A program made the position numbers and the translations under genes. A stretch of DNA of 64,000 nucleotides from Solidesulfovibrio aerotolerans (GTDB lineage: Bacteria; Desulfobacterota; Desulfovibrionia; Desulfovibrionales; Desulfovibrionaceae), in contig NZ_WVUD01000013.1 in the NCBI RefSeq assembly GCF_009856865.1, forward strand, positions 1 through 64,000, read 5' to 3'. Shown one piece after another: positions 30,932-38,809 of the stretch (position 1 is its first letter; every line of letters begins with the position of its first letter). The notes beneath the pieces are model-generated. The model was not told where the DNA came from. It saw only the letters and a list, made by a program, of their open reading frames with translations, and made no database searches.

Positions 30932-31399
30932 TCAGGCCCGCAACCAGATCAGCACGAGCAGACACACGGCAGCGTAGACTCCGGCCAGCACGTCGTCGAT
31001 CATGACGCCGTAGCCGCCGGGCAGCCAGTTTTCCGAGGCGCGCACCGGGGGCGGCTTTAAAATGTCAAAGGCCCGAAACAGGAAAAACCCGGCCACGAGT
31101 TCAAATGTTGTTGGTGCGGCCAGGGGCAGAAACGTCAGCCATTGCCCGACCAGTTCGTCGATGACCACATGGCCGGGGTCTTTGCAGCCCAGGACGATTT
31201 CGGTGCGGCTGGCCGCCTTGGCTCCGATGTAAAATATGATGGCCAGCACCACGAAACGCAAAGCGATGGGCAGGGGCAGGAAACACAGCGGCGCGACCAG
31301 GACGGCGGCAGCCGAGCCCCAGGTGCCCCGGGCACCGGGCATGCGGCCGATGGGGCCAAGACCTGAGACGAGCAGCGCAAGGCGGTCGCTTGTAAACAT
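30932..31399 (-). CDS. pgpA: Phosphatidylglycerophosphatase A
   Basis: PgpA removes phosphate from phosphatidylglycerophosphate at the inner membrane in phosphatidylglycerol synthesis. The 155-residue product has the family pattern GLGPIGRMPGARGTWGS, DPGHVVIDELVGQW, FRAFDILKPPPV and GYGVMIDDVLAGVYA, with about four membrane segments. The ATG at 31399 has a GGAGG site five bases upstream. No neighbour on the same strand is close. Confidence 0.93.
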   Translation of the reverse strand: MFTSDRLALLVSGLGPIGRMPGARGTWGSAAAVLVAPLCFLPLPIALRFVVLAIIFYIGAKAASRTEIVLGCKDPGHVVIDELVGQWLTFLPLAAPTTFELVAGFFLFRAFDILKPPPVRASENWLPGGYGVMIDDVLAGVYAAVCLLVLIWLRA

Positions 31400-31574
31400 G
31401 CGGTCCTCCAAAATGTTCGCTCAAGGCCGGGAAGCTACAACGGGGGCGGCTTTGGCGCAAGAGGCGGCCCGGACAGGCCCGACTGTCGTCCTTGCCTGCT
31501 TGTCACTGCTGGCGCTTGGGGGTAATGCTGCTACCCAATCCCTGCGCCCTCTGGCGGTGCAGAAAGGAGCAGCC

Positions 31575-31916
31575 ATGGGCCGCTATATTTTTCTTTTTTG
31601 CCTCCTCGGCTGTTTCGGCCTCATGGGGTGCGCCACGATCCAACCCATCATGACGCCCCAGGAGTTCGAGGCCGATTGTCGCGCCAACACAGTCGGTGCC
31701 GACGCCGCCTGCGCCGGCAAAGTCTGCGAGGTCTATCAGGCTGTGGTGACCGATTATTATGACACCATGGAAGGTTGCTACGCCGCCTGCAAGGATCGGG
31801 CTGCCTCCCTGGAAACCGGTGCGACCGGCCAGTGTCTGGCCAAAATCCGCAAGGCCCGGGATACCTGCCGCGATTTCTGCAACCGCAAGTTCTATCGTTG
31901 CAACTGCGCCAAGTAA
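31575..31916 (+). CDS. Cys-rich lipoprotein of unknown function (paralogue 1)
   Basis: The 113-residue product has a lipoprotein signal peptide with lipobox LMGC near residue 19. The mature part contains eleven or so cysteines (for example VCEVYQAVVTDYY, GCYAACKDR, CRDFCNRKFYRCNC). A second gene at 45761 encodes a protein with the same framework: C-x2-YQ-x-V-x-T-x2-Y, then C-x-AAC. They are clearly paralogues of an unnamed family. The cysteines suggest periplasmic disulfides or metal binding. AAGGAG precedes the ATG, and a DJ-1-type gene follows after 54 bases. Confidence 0.7.
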   Translation: MGRYIFLFCLLGCFGLMGCATIQPIMTPQEFEADCRANTVGADAACAGKVCEVYQAVVTDYYDTMEGCYAACKDRAASLETGATGQCLAKIRKARDTCRDFCNRKFYRCNCAK

Positions 31917-31970
31917 CCGTTTTCCGTCCCGATTCCGGGGCGGTGAAACGCCAGAGACAAGGAGTGCCAC

Positions 31971-32558
31971 ATGGCGGTTAAAAAGATCCTCATGCTCGTC
32001 GGTGACTATGTCGAAGACTACGAAGTCATGGTGCCGTTTCAGATGCTGCTGATGGTCGGCCACGACGTGTCGGCCGTCTGTCCGGGCAAGAAGGCCGGCG
32101 ATACCGTGCGCACGGCCATCCACGATTTTGAAGGGGACCAGACCTACAGCGAAAAACCCGGCCATAACTTTGCGCTTAACGCCGACTTCGACGCCGTCGA
32201 TCCGGCCGCCTTCGATGCCCTGGTCATCCCCGGCGGACGCGCCCCGGAGTATATTCGCTTAAACCCCCGCGTCATCGAAATCGTCAAACACTTCGGCGCG
32301 GCCAAAAAGCCCATCGCCGCCGTCTGCCACGGCCAGCAGGTGCTTGTTGCCGCCGATGTCATCGCCGGCTGCCAGTGCATGGCCTATCCCGCCGTGCAGC
32401 CTGAAATCGAACGTGCCGGTGCCACCTACGTCGGCCCCAACGCCACGTTCACCAACGCCGTCACCTGCGGCAATATCGTTACCGCCCCGGCCTGGCCCGC
32501 CCACCCGCAATGGATGCGCCAGTTCCTGGACGTGCTCGGCACCAAGATCGAAGCCTAG
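31971..32558 (+). CDS. DJ-1/PfpI family protein
   Basis: The 195-residue cytoplasmic protein has the DJ-1/PfpI fold signature. This includes [14 protein letters not shown] near residue 11, the conserved Glu-loop, [10 protein letters not shown], and the nucleophile elbow AAVCHGQQ (Cys near residue 118). Family members include glyoxalase III, deglycase-type and protease-like activities, so the substrate cannot be told from sequence. An AAGGAG site precedes the ATG. It follows the Cys-rich lipoprotein gene on the same strand. Confidence 0.88.
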   Translation: MAVKKILMLVGDYVEDYEVMVPFQMLLMVGHDVSAVCPGKKAGDTVRTAIHDFEGDQTYSEKPGHNFALNADFDAVDPAAFDALVIPGGRAPEYIRLNPRVIEIVKHFGAAKKPIAAVCHGQQVLVAADVIAGCQCMAYPAVQPEIERAGATYVGPNATFTNAVTCGNIVTAPAWPAHPQWMRQFLDVLGTKIEA

Positions 32559-32715
32559 GGAGCGTGGCGCCCAAAAGCCGTTCCGTTTGTTGCGGATAAA
32601 ATAATAAATTCCAGATGGTAACGCTTGGCAACCGTTGGCCGCACAAAGCGGGCGCAACACGCGGCAAGCGGCCCGAAATGACGGTTCCAAGGCGTTTCCC
32701 CATGGACCCAAAGCA

Positions 32716-32747
32716 GGGGGTGAACCCGGATTTGCCGGATCACCCCC
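32716..32747. terminator. Hairpin after the DJ-1 gene
   Basis: An 8-bp GGGGGTGA/TCACCCCC stem encloses a CCGG/CCGG stem. A CCCCC run and six T residues follow a little further on. The rest of the 32559-32845 gap shows nothing else I can name. Confidence 0.5.
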
Positions 32748-32845
32748 AAAGCTCCCCCTTTTTTCCACGGCCTAACGATGGTATAGCCCTGGGCGATGAC
32801 CCGCCCGGCGGCGGCCCGACCCACCCGCCGGCGCAATGAGGCGCT

Positions 32846-33265
32846 ATGATTGATACGACCAAGATAGAACGTGTGCGGCAAGTGATCGGCGATTTCGCTG
32901 TCAATAAAGGAAAAGTGCTCCTGCTCGTTTCCTTTTTGCTCTTTATCGTTGCCGCCTATTACGTCATGGACTTTATCACCGAAGACAGCTTGGCGGTAAA
33001 ATACAAAAAAACCACCGCCATGGTCGAAGAAGTCCAGGAAACGAAAAATGTTCTCACCATCGTCACCAGCCAGGGGTTTTTCGTCGTCGATCCCAGCCTG
33101 CGTTCAGATAAATTCAAGAATATCGCCGATTTTTTCCGCAAAGTGAAAGAAGACGGCTCACCCGTGCGTATCGACTACAAGGACGTCGGCAACGACAAAG
33201 TCATCGAAAACGTCTTCTACCGGGCCGAGTCCAATAAATTCGGCAAAATCGGGTCGTTGAAGTAG
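32846..33265 (+). CDS. Single-span membrane hypothetical protein
   Basis: The 139-residue product has a charged N-terminus and one membrane helix at about residues 24-46. Its soluble C-terminal domain of about 90 residues is rich in Lys, Val and Asp (for example VLTIVTSQGFFVVD, then VRIDYKDVGNDKVIENV). The C-terminal part looks like a small beta domain on the periplasmic side. I do not recognise the family. A GAGG site precedes the ATG. A modular hairpin repeat (copy B) begins about 20 bases after the stop. Confidence 0.6.
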   Translation: MIDTTKIERVRQVIGDFAVNKGKVLLLVSFLLFIVAAYYVMDFITEDSLAVKYKKTTAMVEEVQETKNVLTIVTSQGFFVVDPSLRSDKFKNIADFFRKVKEDGSPVRIDYKDVGNDKVIENVFYRAESNKFGKIGSLK

Positions 33266-33284
33266 CCGGCGAGCGGCAGAAAGC

Positions 33285-33376
33285 GGAAGGCGAAGCGAAG
33301 AGGCCTCCGGCGGCCGGGGCTTTGCCCCGGACCCCACCGGGGGGATGATCCCCCCGGACCCCCCGATTGGGGGGCG
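33285..33376 (+). repeat. Modular hairpin repeat, copy B
   Basis: A purine tract (GAAGGCGAAGCGAAGAGG) leads into CCTCCGGCGGCC. A GGGGCTTTGCCCC hairpin, linker GGACCCCACC, a second GGGGGG-ATGA-TCCCCCC hairpin and linker GGACCCCCC follow. It lies just after a plus-strand stop. Confidence 0.75.
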
Positions 33377-33435
33377 GGAGATGCGTAAGCGGGTTGGAGG
33401 TTTTGGCGTCGGCGGGAGCGTCGGCGTGAGAGAAT

Positions 33436-33506
33436 GGGGGTCGGAATTTGGCCGCTGTTCCCGACGCGGAAGCCGCGCCAGGAACAGCGGCCAAATTCCG
33501 ACCCCC
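33436..33506. repeat. 26-bp perfect inverted repeat (IR1)
   Basis: Left arm 33436-33461 and right arm 33481-33506 are exact complements around a 19-base spacer that itself holds a GCGG/CCGC stem. The arm contains GGAATTTGGCCGC. No T tract adjoins it. Confidence 0.9.
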
Positions 33507-33515
33507 AACTCGCCA

Positions 33516-33576
33516 GCGGCCCTGGGGCTTTTGCGCAATCAAAGCCTTGCGCAAAAGCCCCAGGGCCGCATTTTTT
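33516..33576 (+). repeat. 23-bp perfect inverted repeat with T tract (IR2)
   Basis: Left arm 33516-33538 and right arm 33547-33569 are exact complements with an 8-base spacer. Six T residues follow one base later (33571-33576), so on the plus strand it could act as an unusually long intrinsic terminator. Confidence 0.85.
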
Positions 33577-33778
33577 GAGGTGGCGGCTGAGCCTTCATAT
33601 GATTGTTTTTTCTGGGCGAACCGGGCAAAGCCACCGTTCTTACAGTCTTTTGACCTGCTTACCGAGCAACCCAGCATGCCGACTGGGGAGTGGCAGCGCC
33701 CAAAGTCTTCCCGTCCTCTGACTTGTTTGCAGAATCAACGCCGTCGACGTGGTTGTCTCCTGCCTTCCCGGGCGAACC

Positions 33779-33852
33779 GGGTGGCTGCAATTTGGGCCGC
33801 CGTGCTCGCCGCGCTTCGCGGGGAGTGTCGGCGGCCCAAATTGCAGCCACCC
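33779..33852. repeat. 23-bp perfect inverted repeat (IR3)
   Basis: Left arm 33779-33801 and right arm 33830-33852 are exact complements. The 28-base spacer carries its own CCGCG/CGCGG stem. The arm contains CAATTTGGGCCGCC, resembling the arm of IR1. Confidence 0.9.
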
Positions 33853-33950
33853 ATGCGGCGCAGCCGCCAAGCGCTCCCGCGCTCCCGCGCCAACAGTCTT
33901 CCCACACTCCCGCGTCCGCCGTAGCCCCTTACCCCGTCCATCCCTTGCGC

Positions 33951-34097
33951 CCCTATCCGGGGGTCCGGGGGGCCGTCGCCCCCCGGCGGGTGCAGGGCAG
34001 AGCCCTGCCGGAGAGGTCCAGGAGAGGCAGCGCCTCTCTTGGCAGGGTCTGGGACAGCGTCCCAGCGGGGTTTGGGGCAGCGCCCCAATTCTCTCTC
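33951..34097 (-). repeat. Modular hairpin repeat, copy C (five hairpins)
   Basis: Read from the hydG stop, five GC hairpins alternate with short C-rich linkers: TTGGGGCGCTGCCCCAA, TGGGACGCTGTCCCA, GAGAGGCGCTGCCTCTC, CAGGGCTCTGCCCTG and GGGGGG-CGACGG-CCCCCC, ending in GGACCCCC. It is the longest copy in the window. Confidence 0.75.
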
Positions 34098-35534
34098 TTA
34101 AAAGAACATGTCGCGGCGGCCGGCTTCGATATCGCCCAGGCGTTCGATGGTCAGGTCGCGGATGCCATCTTTGGGGATGGTGGCCAGGGCTTCCTGGATG
34201 CGCCTCTCACCCAGGACTTTGGTTTCGGGGTCGGCGTAGTCGATCAGATATTCTTTGAAGGTGAGCAGGGCGTTGGGCAGGCAGACGTTTTGGATGGTGC
34301 CGTCTTTGGCCAGACTCATGAAGCGGTCGCCGGTGCGGCCCTGGCGGTAGCAGGCGGTGCAGTAGCTGGGGATAAAGCCGCGCTGGCAGAGCATTCGGAT
34401 GATTTCGTTGGGTGAGCGCTGGTCGCTGGGTTCGAACTGTTGGCCGTTGTTGGTGTTGCTGGTTCCCTCGTGTTCCTCGTGGACTTTCTGGTAGCCACCA
34501 ACGCCCGTGCAGGAGCCGGCGCTGATCTGGGAGATGCCGCAGTCGATGAGTTCGTCGCGAAACTCCGAGTCTTCGCGGGTGGAGAGGATCATGCCGGTAT
34601 AGGGCACGGCCAGTCGGATGATGGCGATGATCTTTTTAAAGGCCTCGTCCGGGACGAGGTAGGGGAAGGTGTCGAGGTTGACGGCACCGGCCGGGCGCAT
34701 GCGCGGGACGGAGATGGTATGGGGGCCGACGCCGAAGGTTTTTTCCAGATGTTCGGCGTGCAGGAACATGGCCACGGTTTCGTATTTCCAGTCGTAGAGG
34801 CCGTAGAGCACGCCGATGCCGACGTCGTCGATGCCGGCTTTCATGGCCCGGTCCATGGCGGTGGTGTGCCAGTTGTAGTCGTGCTTGGGGCCGGAGGGAT
34901 GCAGCTTAGCGTATTGGGGGCGGTTGTAGGTTTCCTGAAAGAGGATGTAGGTGCCGATTTCGGCGTCCTTGAGTTTCTTATAATCTTCGATGGTGGTGGC
35001 GGCGATGTTGATATTGACGCGGCGGATGGAGCCGTTGCCGTCTTTGATGCTGTAGATGGCCTTTATGGCGTCGGTGACGTATTCGATGGGGCAGTTGAGC
35101 GGATCTTCGCCGGCTTCCACGGCCAGGCGTTTGTGGCCGAGGGATTCGAGAATTTCCACCTCGTGTTTGATTTCCTCGGTGGTCAGGCGTTTGCGCAGTT
35201 GGTCCTTGTTGCTGCGTTTAAAACCGCAGTAGACGCAGTTGTTGATGCAGTGGCTGGAGATATAGAGCGGCGCAAAAAGGACGATGCGTTTGCCGTAGAT
35301 GGCCTCTTTGACCTGTTTGGCGGCGGTGAACATGGTTTCAAGGAGTGGCGCGTCGTTGACTTCGAGCAGCACGGCCACTTCTTCGGCGGACAGGCCCTTG
35401 TAGTCCAGGGCCTTATCGATGATGGCGCGCACGGTTTCGGGGTTGGCGGCGGCGCTTTTGGCGGCGGTAAGCGCCGCGTGGATGCGGTTTTCGTCGATAA
35501 ACGCGTCGGATGTGCGCTGGGTTTCGTCAATCAT
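34098..35534 (-). CDS. hydG: [FeFe] hydrogenase maturase HydG (radical SAM tyrosine lyase)
   Basis: HydG splits tyrosine to give the CO and CN ligands of the [FeFe] hydrogenase H-cluster. The 478-residue product has the radical-SAM CX3CX2C motif CINNCVYC (Cys 96, 100 and 103). It also has the C-terminal auxiliary-cluster motif CTAC followed exactly 22 residues later by Cys, the CX2CX22C signature separating HydG from ThiH. It overlaps the TM1266-type gene by eight bases, so the two form one operon. HydE, HydF and the hydrogenase itself are not in this window. The stop is followed directly by repeat copy C. Confidence 0.95.
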   Translation of the reverse strand: MIDETQRTSDAFIDENRIHAALTAAKSAAANPETVRAIIDKALDYKGLSAEEVAVLLEVNDAPLLETMFTAAKQVKEAIYGKRIVLFAPLYISSHCINNCVYCGFKRSNKDQLRKRLTTEEIKHEVEILESLGHKRLAVEAGEDPLNCPIEYVTDAIKAIYSIKDGNGSIRRVNINIAATTIEDYKKLKDAEIGTYILFQETYNRPQYAKLHPSGPKHDYNWHTTAMDRAMKAGIDDVGIGVLYGLYDWKYETVAMFLHAEHLEKTFGVGPHTISVPRMRPAGAVNLDTFPYLVPDEAFKKIIAIIRLAVPYTGMILSTREDSEFRDELIDCGISQISAGSCTGVGGYQKVHEEHEGTSNTNNGQQFEPSDQRSPNEIIRMLCQRGFIPSYCTACYRQGRTGDRFMSLAKDGTIQNVCLPNALLTFKEYLIDYADPETKVLGERRIQEALATIPKDGIRDLTIERLGDIEAGRRDMFF

Positions 35535-35802
35535 GGTCGGCCTCCTTGCGAAGGGTCTTGCTGGTCAGGGCGGACTTGACCGTCACGCCTGGGATATTCC
35601 CGAGTCTGCCGGTAAGCGAACCGATCTCATCGGTTGTGCCTTCGATAATCAGCGACACCACGCCGGCCTGATATTCGGGGCGCGGGATGCCCATGCGGCC
35701 GAGCACGATGTGGCCGTGGTCGCTGATGACGGCGTTGACCTTGTCGGAGATGTGTTTGGGATCGTCGATGACGATGCCGACCACGCCGATACGTCTGTTC
35801 AT
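35527..35802 (-). CDS. TM1266-type putative [FeFe] hydrogenase system regulator
   Basis: This 91-residue protein begins with RIGVVGIVIDD and matches the small TM1266 family (ACT/NikR-like fold), recurrently linked to hydEFG. A regulatory role is a family-level assumption. Residues such as HGHIVLGRMG and GIPRPEY are typical. It precedes and overlaps hydG. Its ATG overlaps, as ATGA, the stop of a 27-codon frame that runs through the upstream terminator, which suggests translational coupling. Confidence 0.85.
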   Translation of the reverse strand: MNRRIGVVGIVIDDPKHISDKVNAVISDHGHIVLGRMGIPRPEYQAGVVSLIIEGTTDEIGSLTGRLGNIPGVTVKSALTSKTLRKEADHD

Positions 35803-35882
35803 GGCTGTTTCCTCGTTTGGGCAATAAAAAACGCCTTCGTTTTCCCAAGGGAAACAAAGGCGTGGTGTTCTGGCTTGTGCAT
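35799..35882 (-). CDS. Putative 27-codon leader peptide
   Basis: An ATG at 35882, with GAGGA eight bases upstream, opens a frame starting MHKPEHHAFVSLGK and ending TRKQP. It translates straight through the terminator hairpin, and its TGA overlaps the ATG of the TM1266-type gene. A ribosome on this frame would disrupt the hairpin, a standard attenuation logic. Expression is not proven. Confidence 0.45.
   Translation of the reverse strand: MHKPEHHAFVSLGKTKAFFIAQTRKQP
35826..35863 (-). terminator. Attenuator-type terminator before TM1266-hydG
   Basis: On the minus strand a 15-bp stem with one mismatch (ACGCCTTTGTTTCCC pairing with GGGAAAACGAAGGCGT) is followed by six U residues. It sits about 25 bases before the TM1266-type start and after the candidate promoter, so it must be bypassed for hydG expression. 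Confidence 0.8.
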
Positions 35883-35981
35883 GGCGTCATCCTCGGCGCA
35901 GGGTCACCCCCTTGCCAGCAGATTGCGGTATGGTTTTTTTCGCCTTCACGTCAGGACCGGTCCCACCGTGGCAGCAAGGCC

Positions 35982-36010
35982 ACTATGCGAGGGTTTTGGA
36001 CGGTTGGCAA
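35982..36010 (-). promoter_or_regulatory. Candidate promoter for TM1266-hydG
   Basis: TTGCCA and CATAGT on the minus strand are separated by 17 bases. The start would be near 35975, giving a G/C-rich leader of about 170 bases ending in the attenuator. The leader's folding segments (for example GGGGGTGACCC near 35905-35915) did not match a riboswitch I know. Confidence 0.45.
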
Positions 36011-36270
36011 GTGCTACGAAAAATTATTTTGTGCGAAGTTGCTTTCTTGCTGGAATTATTGCGAAAGGCAAGTCCTGTCCTGACCGGGCCGGGGCGGGCC
36101 GTGCGAGGCAGGATTGTCCGGCTTGGGAGGGGGCGCATGAATGGCAAGTTGCCTGACTGACACAGCGCAAGCGGCATTGAAGTGTTTTCGGGCATATTGT
36201 GTTCATTGCCGGGAAATGATAACTATCGCTGTTCATTTTTTCTCATATTGAGTCAGCAACACAGGCACAT

Positions 36271-36372
36271 ATGAACGATATTTTGAGTATTGATGTCAGG
36301 AATGAGATGGCTGTCGATATCGCACTCGGCTGGAAGGGGCATTGGTCTCTATCGAGGCGTTTGAGACCATGA
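36271..36372 (+). CDS. Possible 33-codon upstream frame before the hybrid kinase
   Basis: An ATG at 36271 opens a short frame beginning MNDILSIDVRNEM whose TGA overlaps the ATG at 36369 of the kinase gene (ATGA). Its ribosome binding site is weak. It may be a coupled leader peptide or chance. Confidence 0.25.
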   Translation: MNDILSIDVRNEMAVDIALGWKGHWSLSRRLRP

Positions 36373-38735
36373 TTGCCAACATGCAGGCGACGGAACACTC
36401 CATATCCCTGACGCAGGATGGCCTTGCCTTTTTACGTGACCATATTAACGATGCTCTTTTTTTCATTGATGTTACCACCGGCCGAATCTGCGACGTCAGC
36501 CGGGCGGGGTGCAGTCTGCTGGGGCTTGCCCGTGAAAAGCTTGTCGGACGGCTCCAGACCGAGTTGCATCCCATCGAGGATCGGGTCTTTTGCGCGGCCC
36601 AGTTTCGTGAATGCGTGCGTATGGCCGAGGCCGGGCAAGCCAGCCAGTCTCTTCCGGTGATCGTGGTGCGGGTGGACGGCAGCCGCATTACGGGGAGGAT
36701 GGCCGTTATCATGATCTCTTGCGCCGGTGAGCGGCTGGCCTGCTGTGTCTTTAACAGTCCGGCCCTGCATGGACTGCTCGGCAGCGGGCTGCAGGAGAGC
36801 GAAGCTTATTTTGCCCAGTCCCTGCCGGGCGTCGGGGACGGGGCCTGGAGCTGGAATCCGCAGACCGGGGTCGTCTATCTGTCCCGGCAGTGGGAGGCCC
36901 TGCTGGGCTACGCGCCGGGTGAAGTCAAAGGCACAATCGAGGGTTCCCAGGTGTTGGTGCATCCTGATGACCGCGACAGGGTTCTTCAGGCCGTTGGTGA
37001 CTGCGCCCGGGGGGTGAGCCCGTCGTTTTCCCTGGAGTATCGGTTGCGCGCCCGGGACGGCTCTTACGTTTGGGTGCACGGCCGGGGCGGTCCGGTTCGC
37101 GACGCATCGGGCCGGGTGACGTTGCTGGCCGGGGCCACCACCGACATCACGGCGCGCAAAGAGGCCGAATCGGCCCTTCGGGAAAGCGAGGAGCGGTTCC
37201 GGTTTCTGGCCCAGCATTCGCCTGACGGCGTCATCATCCACGACGCCACGGGTTGCATTCTCGACGTCAATGAGCGCGCCTGCCAGGATCTCGGCTATGA
37301 GGCGGATGCGCTGCGGCGCATGAACATCAGCGACATCGCGACCACGCGCCCCCGTCCATGGCTGATTGACTTTTGGGATAACCATCCGCTCGGGGAATTT
37401 TCTCTCCAGACTACGGCGCGACGCAAGGATGGCACGTTCTACCCGGTGGAGATCAAGGGCGTGGTCTTTGAGGAGCGCGGCCGACGCCTGTTTCTGGCCA
37501 CCGGGCGCGATCGGACCGAACGGCTGCGCCAGGAACAGACCCTGGCCGCAGCCCGGGATGCCGCCGAGGACGCCAATCGCGCCAAGACCGAATTCCTGGC
37601 CAGCATGAGCCATGAGATACGCACGCCCATGAACATCATTCTGGGCATGGCCGAACTCCTTGGCGAGCAGGCCGCAACCCCGGCCCAGGAGCAGTTTGTC
37701 GCGGCTATTGAGAACTCGGGCCAGATGTTGTTGCGGCTCTTAAACGACCTGCTTGATCTGTCCCGCATCGAGGCGGACCGCGTTGAGTTGCGACAGGAGC
37801 CGTTCTGCCCGGCCGAACTGGTGGGCGACGTCTGCCGGACCATGGCCGTGGCTGCGGCCCAGAATAGTCAGGAGCTGATCACGATTTGGGGAGACGATCT
37901 GCCGGCCGTGGTGGAAAACGACGCCGACCGGGTGAGGCAGGTGCTGGTCAATTTGATCTGGAACGCCGTCAAATTCACCGGAGCGGGCCGCATTGAAGTC
38001 CGGTTGGCGCATCAGATCGAAAGCGACAGCCGGTCCTGGCTCCATTTCGCTGTGGCCGACACCGGTCCCGGCATCCCGCCGGAACTGTTGTCCCGGATTT
38101 TCGATCCCTTCGCCCGGGGCGATGGTTCAGCCTCAGGCCAACATTGCGGCACCGGCCTTGGTCTGGCCATCAGCAAGCGGTTGGTCGAACTGATGGGCGG
38201 CGCCATTGCCATTGATTCGCAACCCGGGCGTGGGGCCACATTTTCCTTTAGCCTGCCAGTGGGGACGACGCCGGCCGCAGCGTCGGTCGCAGACAGTCAC
38301 GGCCCCTCTGTATCTCCTGTCCGACGAGCTGGAGCCGCCGTCGACCGGCGTCGGCAAATACTTGTGGCCGAAGATTCCGAAGCCAATCAGGAACTGCTGC
38401 GGCTGTTTCTTGAAGAGCAGCCGTACGACGTCGTGATGGCGGCGTCGGGCCAGGAGGCGGTCGCTCTCTTTGCCCGCGAGCGCTTCGACGTGGTGCTCAT
38501 GGACGTGGAGATGCCGGGCATGTCCGGCCTGGAGGCCAGTCTGGCCATCCGTCGTCTGGAAGCAACGACCGGCGCCCCGCGAACGCCACTGGCCCTGCTC
38601 ACCGCCCATGCCTTCAGCGAATACGAAACCCGGGGGCGTCAGGCCGGTTGCGACGGTTTCCTGACCAAGCCCATCCGCAAGGCCCATCTGCTCGAATCCC
38701 TGGCCAAGCTCGTTACCGTGGGTCGCTTGGATTGA
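36369..38735 (+). CDS. PAS-containing hybrid sensor histidine kinase/response regulator
   Basis: The 788-residue product has three PAS-type domains (about residues 20-125, 140-265 with PAC region, and 275-395). The dimerisation/phosphoacceptor segment [15 protein letters not shown] follows (His near residue 417). The ATPase domain has [17 protein letters not shown] and [12 protein letters not shown]-terminal receiver domain carries [13 protein letters not shown]. No membrane helix is evident, so it probably senses a cytoplasmic signal. The start is uncertain: the ATG at 36369 is favoured, and an in-frame TTG at 36342 is the alternative. No partner gene adjoins it, and a very long terminator hairpin follows. 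Confidence 0.9.
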   Translation: MIANMQATEHSISLTQDGLAFLRDHINDALFFIDVTTGRICDVSRAGCSLLGLAREKLVGRLQTELHPIEDRVFCAAQFRECVRMAEAGQASQSLPVIVVRVDGSRITGRMAVIMISCAGERLACCVFNSPALHGLLGSGLQESEAYFAQSLPGVGDGAWSWNPQTGVVYLSRQWEALLGYAPGEVKGTIEGSQVLVHPDDRDRVLQAVGDCARGVSPSFSLEYRLRARDGSYVWVHGRGGPVRDASGRVTLLAGATTDITARKEAESALRESEERFRFLAQHSPDGVIIHDATGCILDVNERACQDLGYEADALRRMNISDIATTRPRPWLIDFWDNHPLGEFSLQTTARRKDGTFYPVEIKGVVFEERGRRLFLATGRDRTERLRQEQTLAAARDAAEDANRAKTEFLASMSHEIRTPMNIILGMAELLGEQAATPAQEQFVAAIENSGQMLLRLLNDLLDLSRIEADRVELRQEPFCPAELVGDVCRTMAVAAAQNSQELITIWGDDLPAVVENDADRVRQVLVNLIWNAVKFTGAGRIEVRLAHQIESDSRSWLHFAVADTGPGIPPELLSRIFDPFARGDGSASGQHCGTGLGLAISKRLVELMGGAIAIDSQPGRGATFSFSLPVGTTPAAASVADSHGPSVSPVRRAGAAVDRRRQILVAEDSEANQELLRLFLEEQPYDVVMAASGQEAVALFARERFDVVLMDVEMPGMSGLEASLAIRRLEATTGAPRTPLALLTAHAFSEYETRGRQAGCDGFLTKPIRKAHLLESLAKLVTVGRLD

Positions 38736-38742
38736 GCCGCGC

Positions 38743-38800
38743 TTTTCCAAAACAAAACGGCCGGAGCGGTGAACCGCCCCGGCCGTTTTGTTTTGGAAAA
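38743..38800. terminator. Very long bidirectional terminator
   Basis: A 22-bp perfect arm (38743-38764 with 38779-38800) continues through one mismatch into a GCGGT/ACCGC stem with a two-base loop. The arms contain AAAACAAAA/TTTTGTTTT tracts, so it can terminate both the kinase gene and the convergent cstA. Confidence 0.85.
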
Positions 38801-38809
38801 CGCGGCCGG

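Noticed and set aside
33201-33677. Long minus-strand reading frame across 33.2-33.7 kb
   Set aside because: It runs through hairpin elements and inverted repeats, has low-complexity Ala/Pro/Arg/Gly composition, and shows no domain.
33436-33852. CRISPR array or integron attC sites
   Set aside because: There are no regularly spaced direct repeats, and the inverted repeats are long, perfect and unlike attC boxes. No cas or integrase gene is nearby.
33448-34415. Plus-strand frames in 33.4-34.4 kb
   Set aside because: They cross the inverted repeats and then run antisense to hydG. High GC leaves many frames open by chance.
34098-35534. Calling this gene ThiH (thiamine tyrosine lyase)
   Set aside because: The C-terminal CX2CX22C motif and the TM1266-type neighbour identify HydG.
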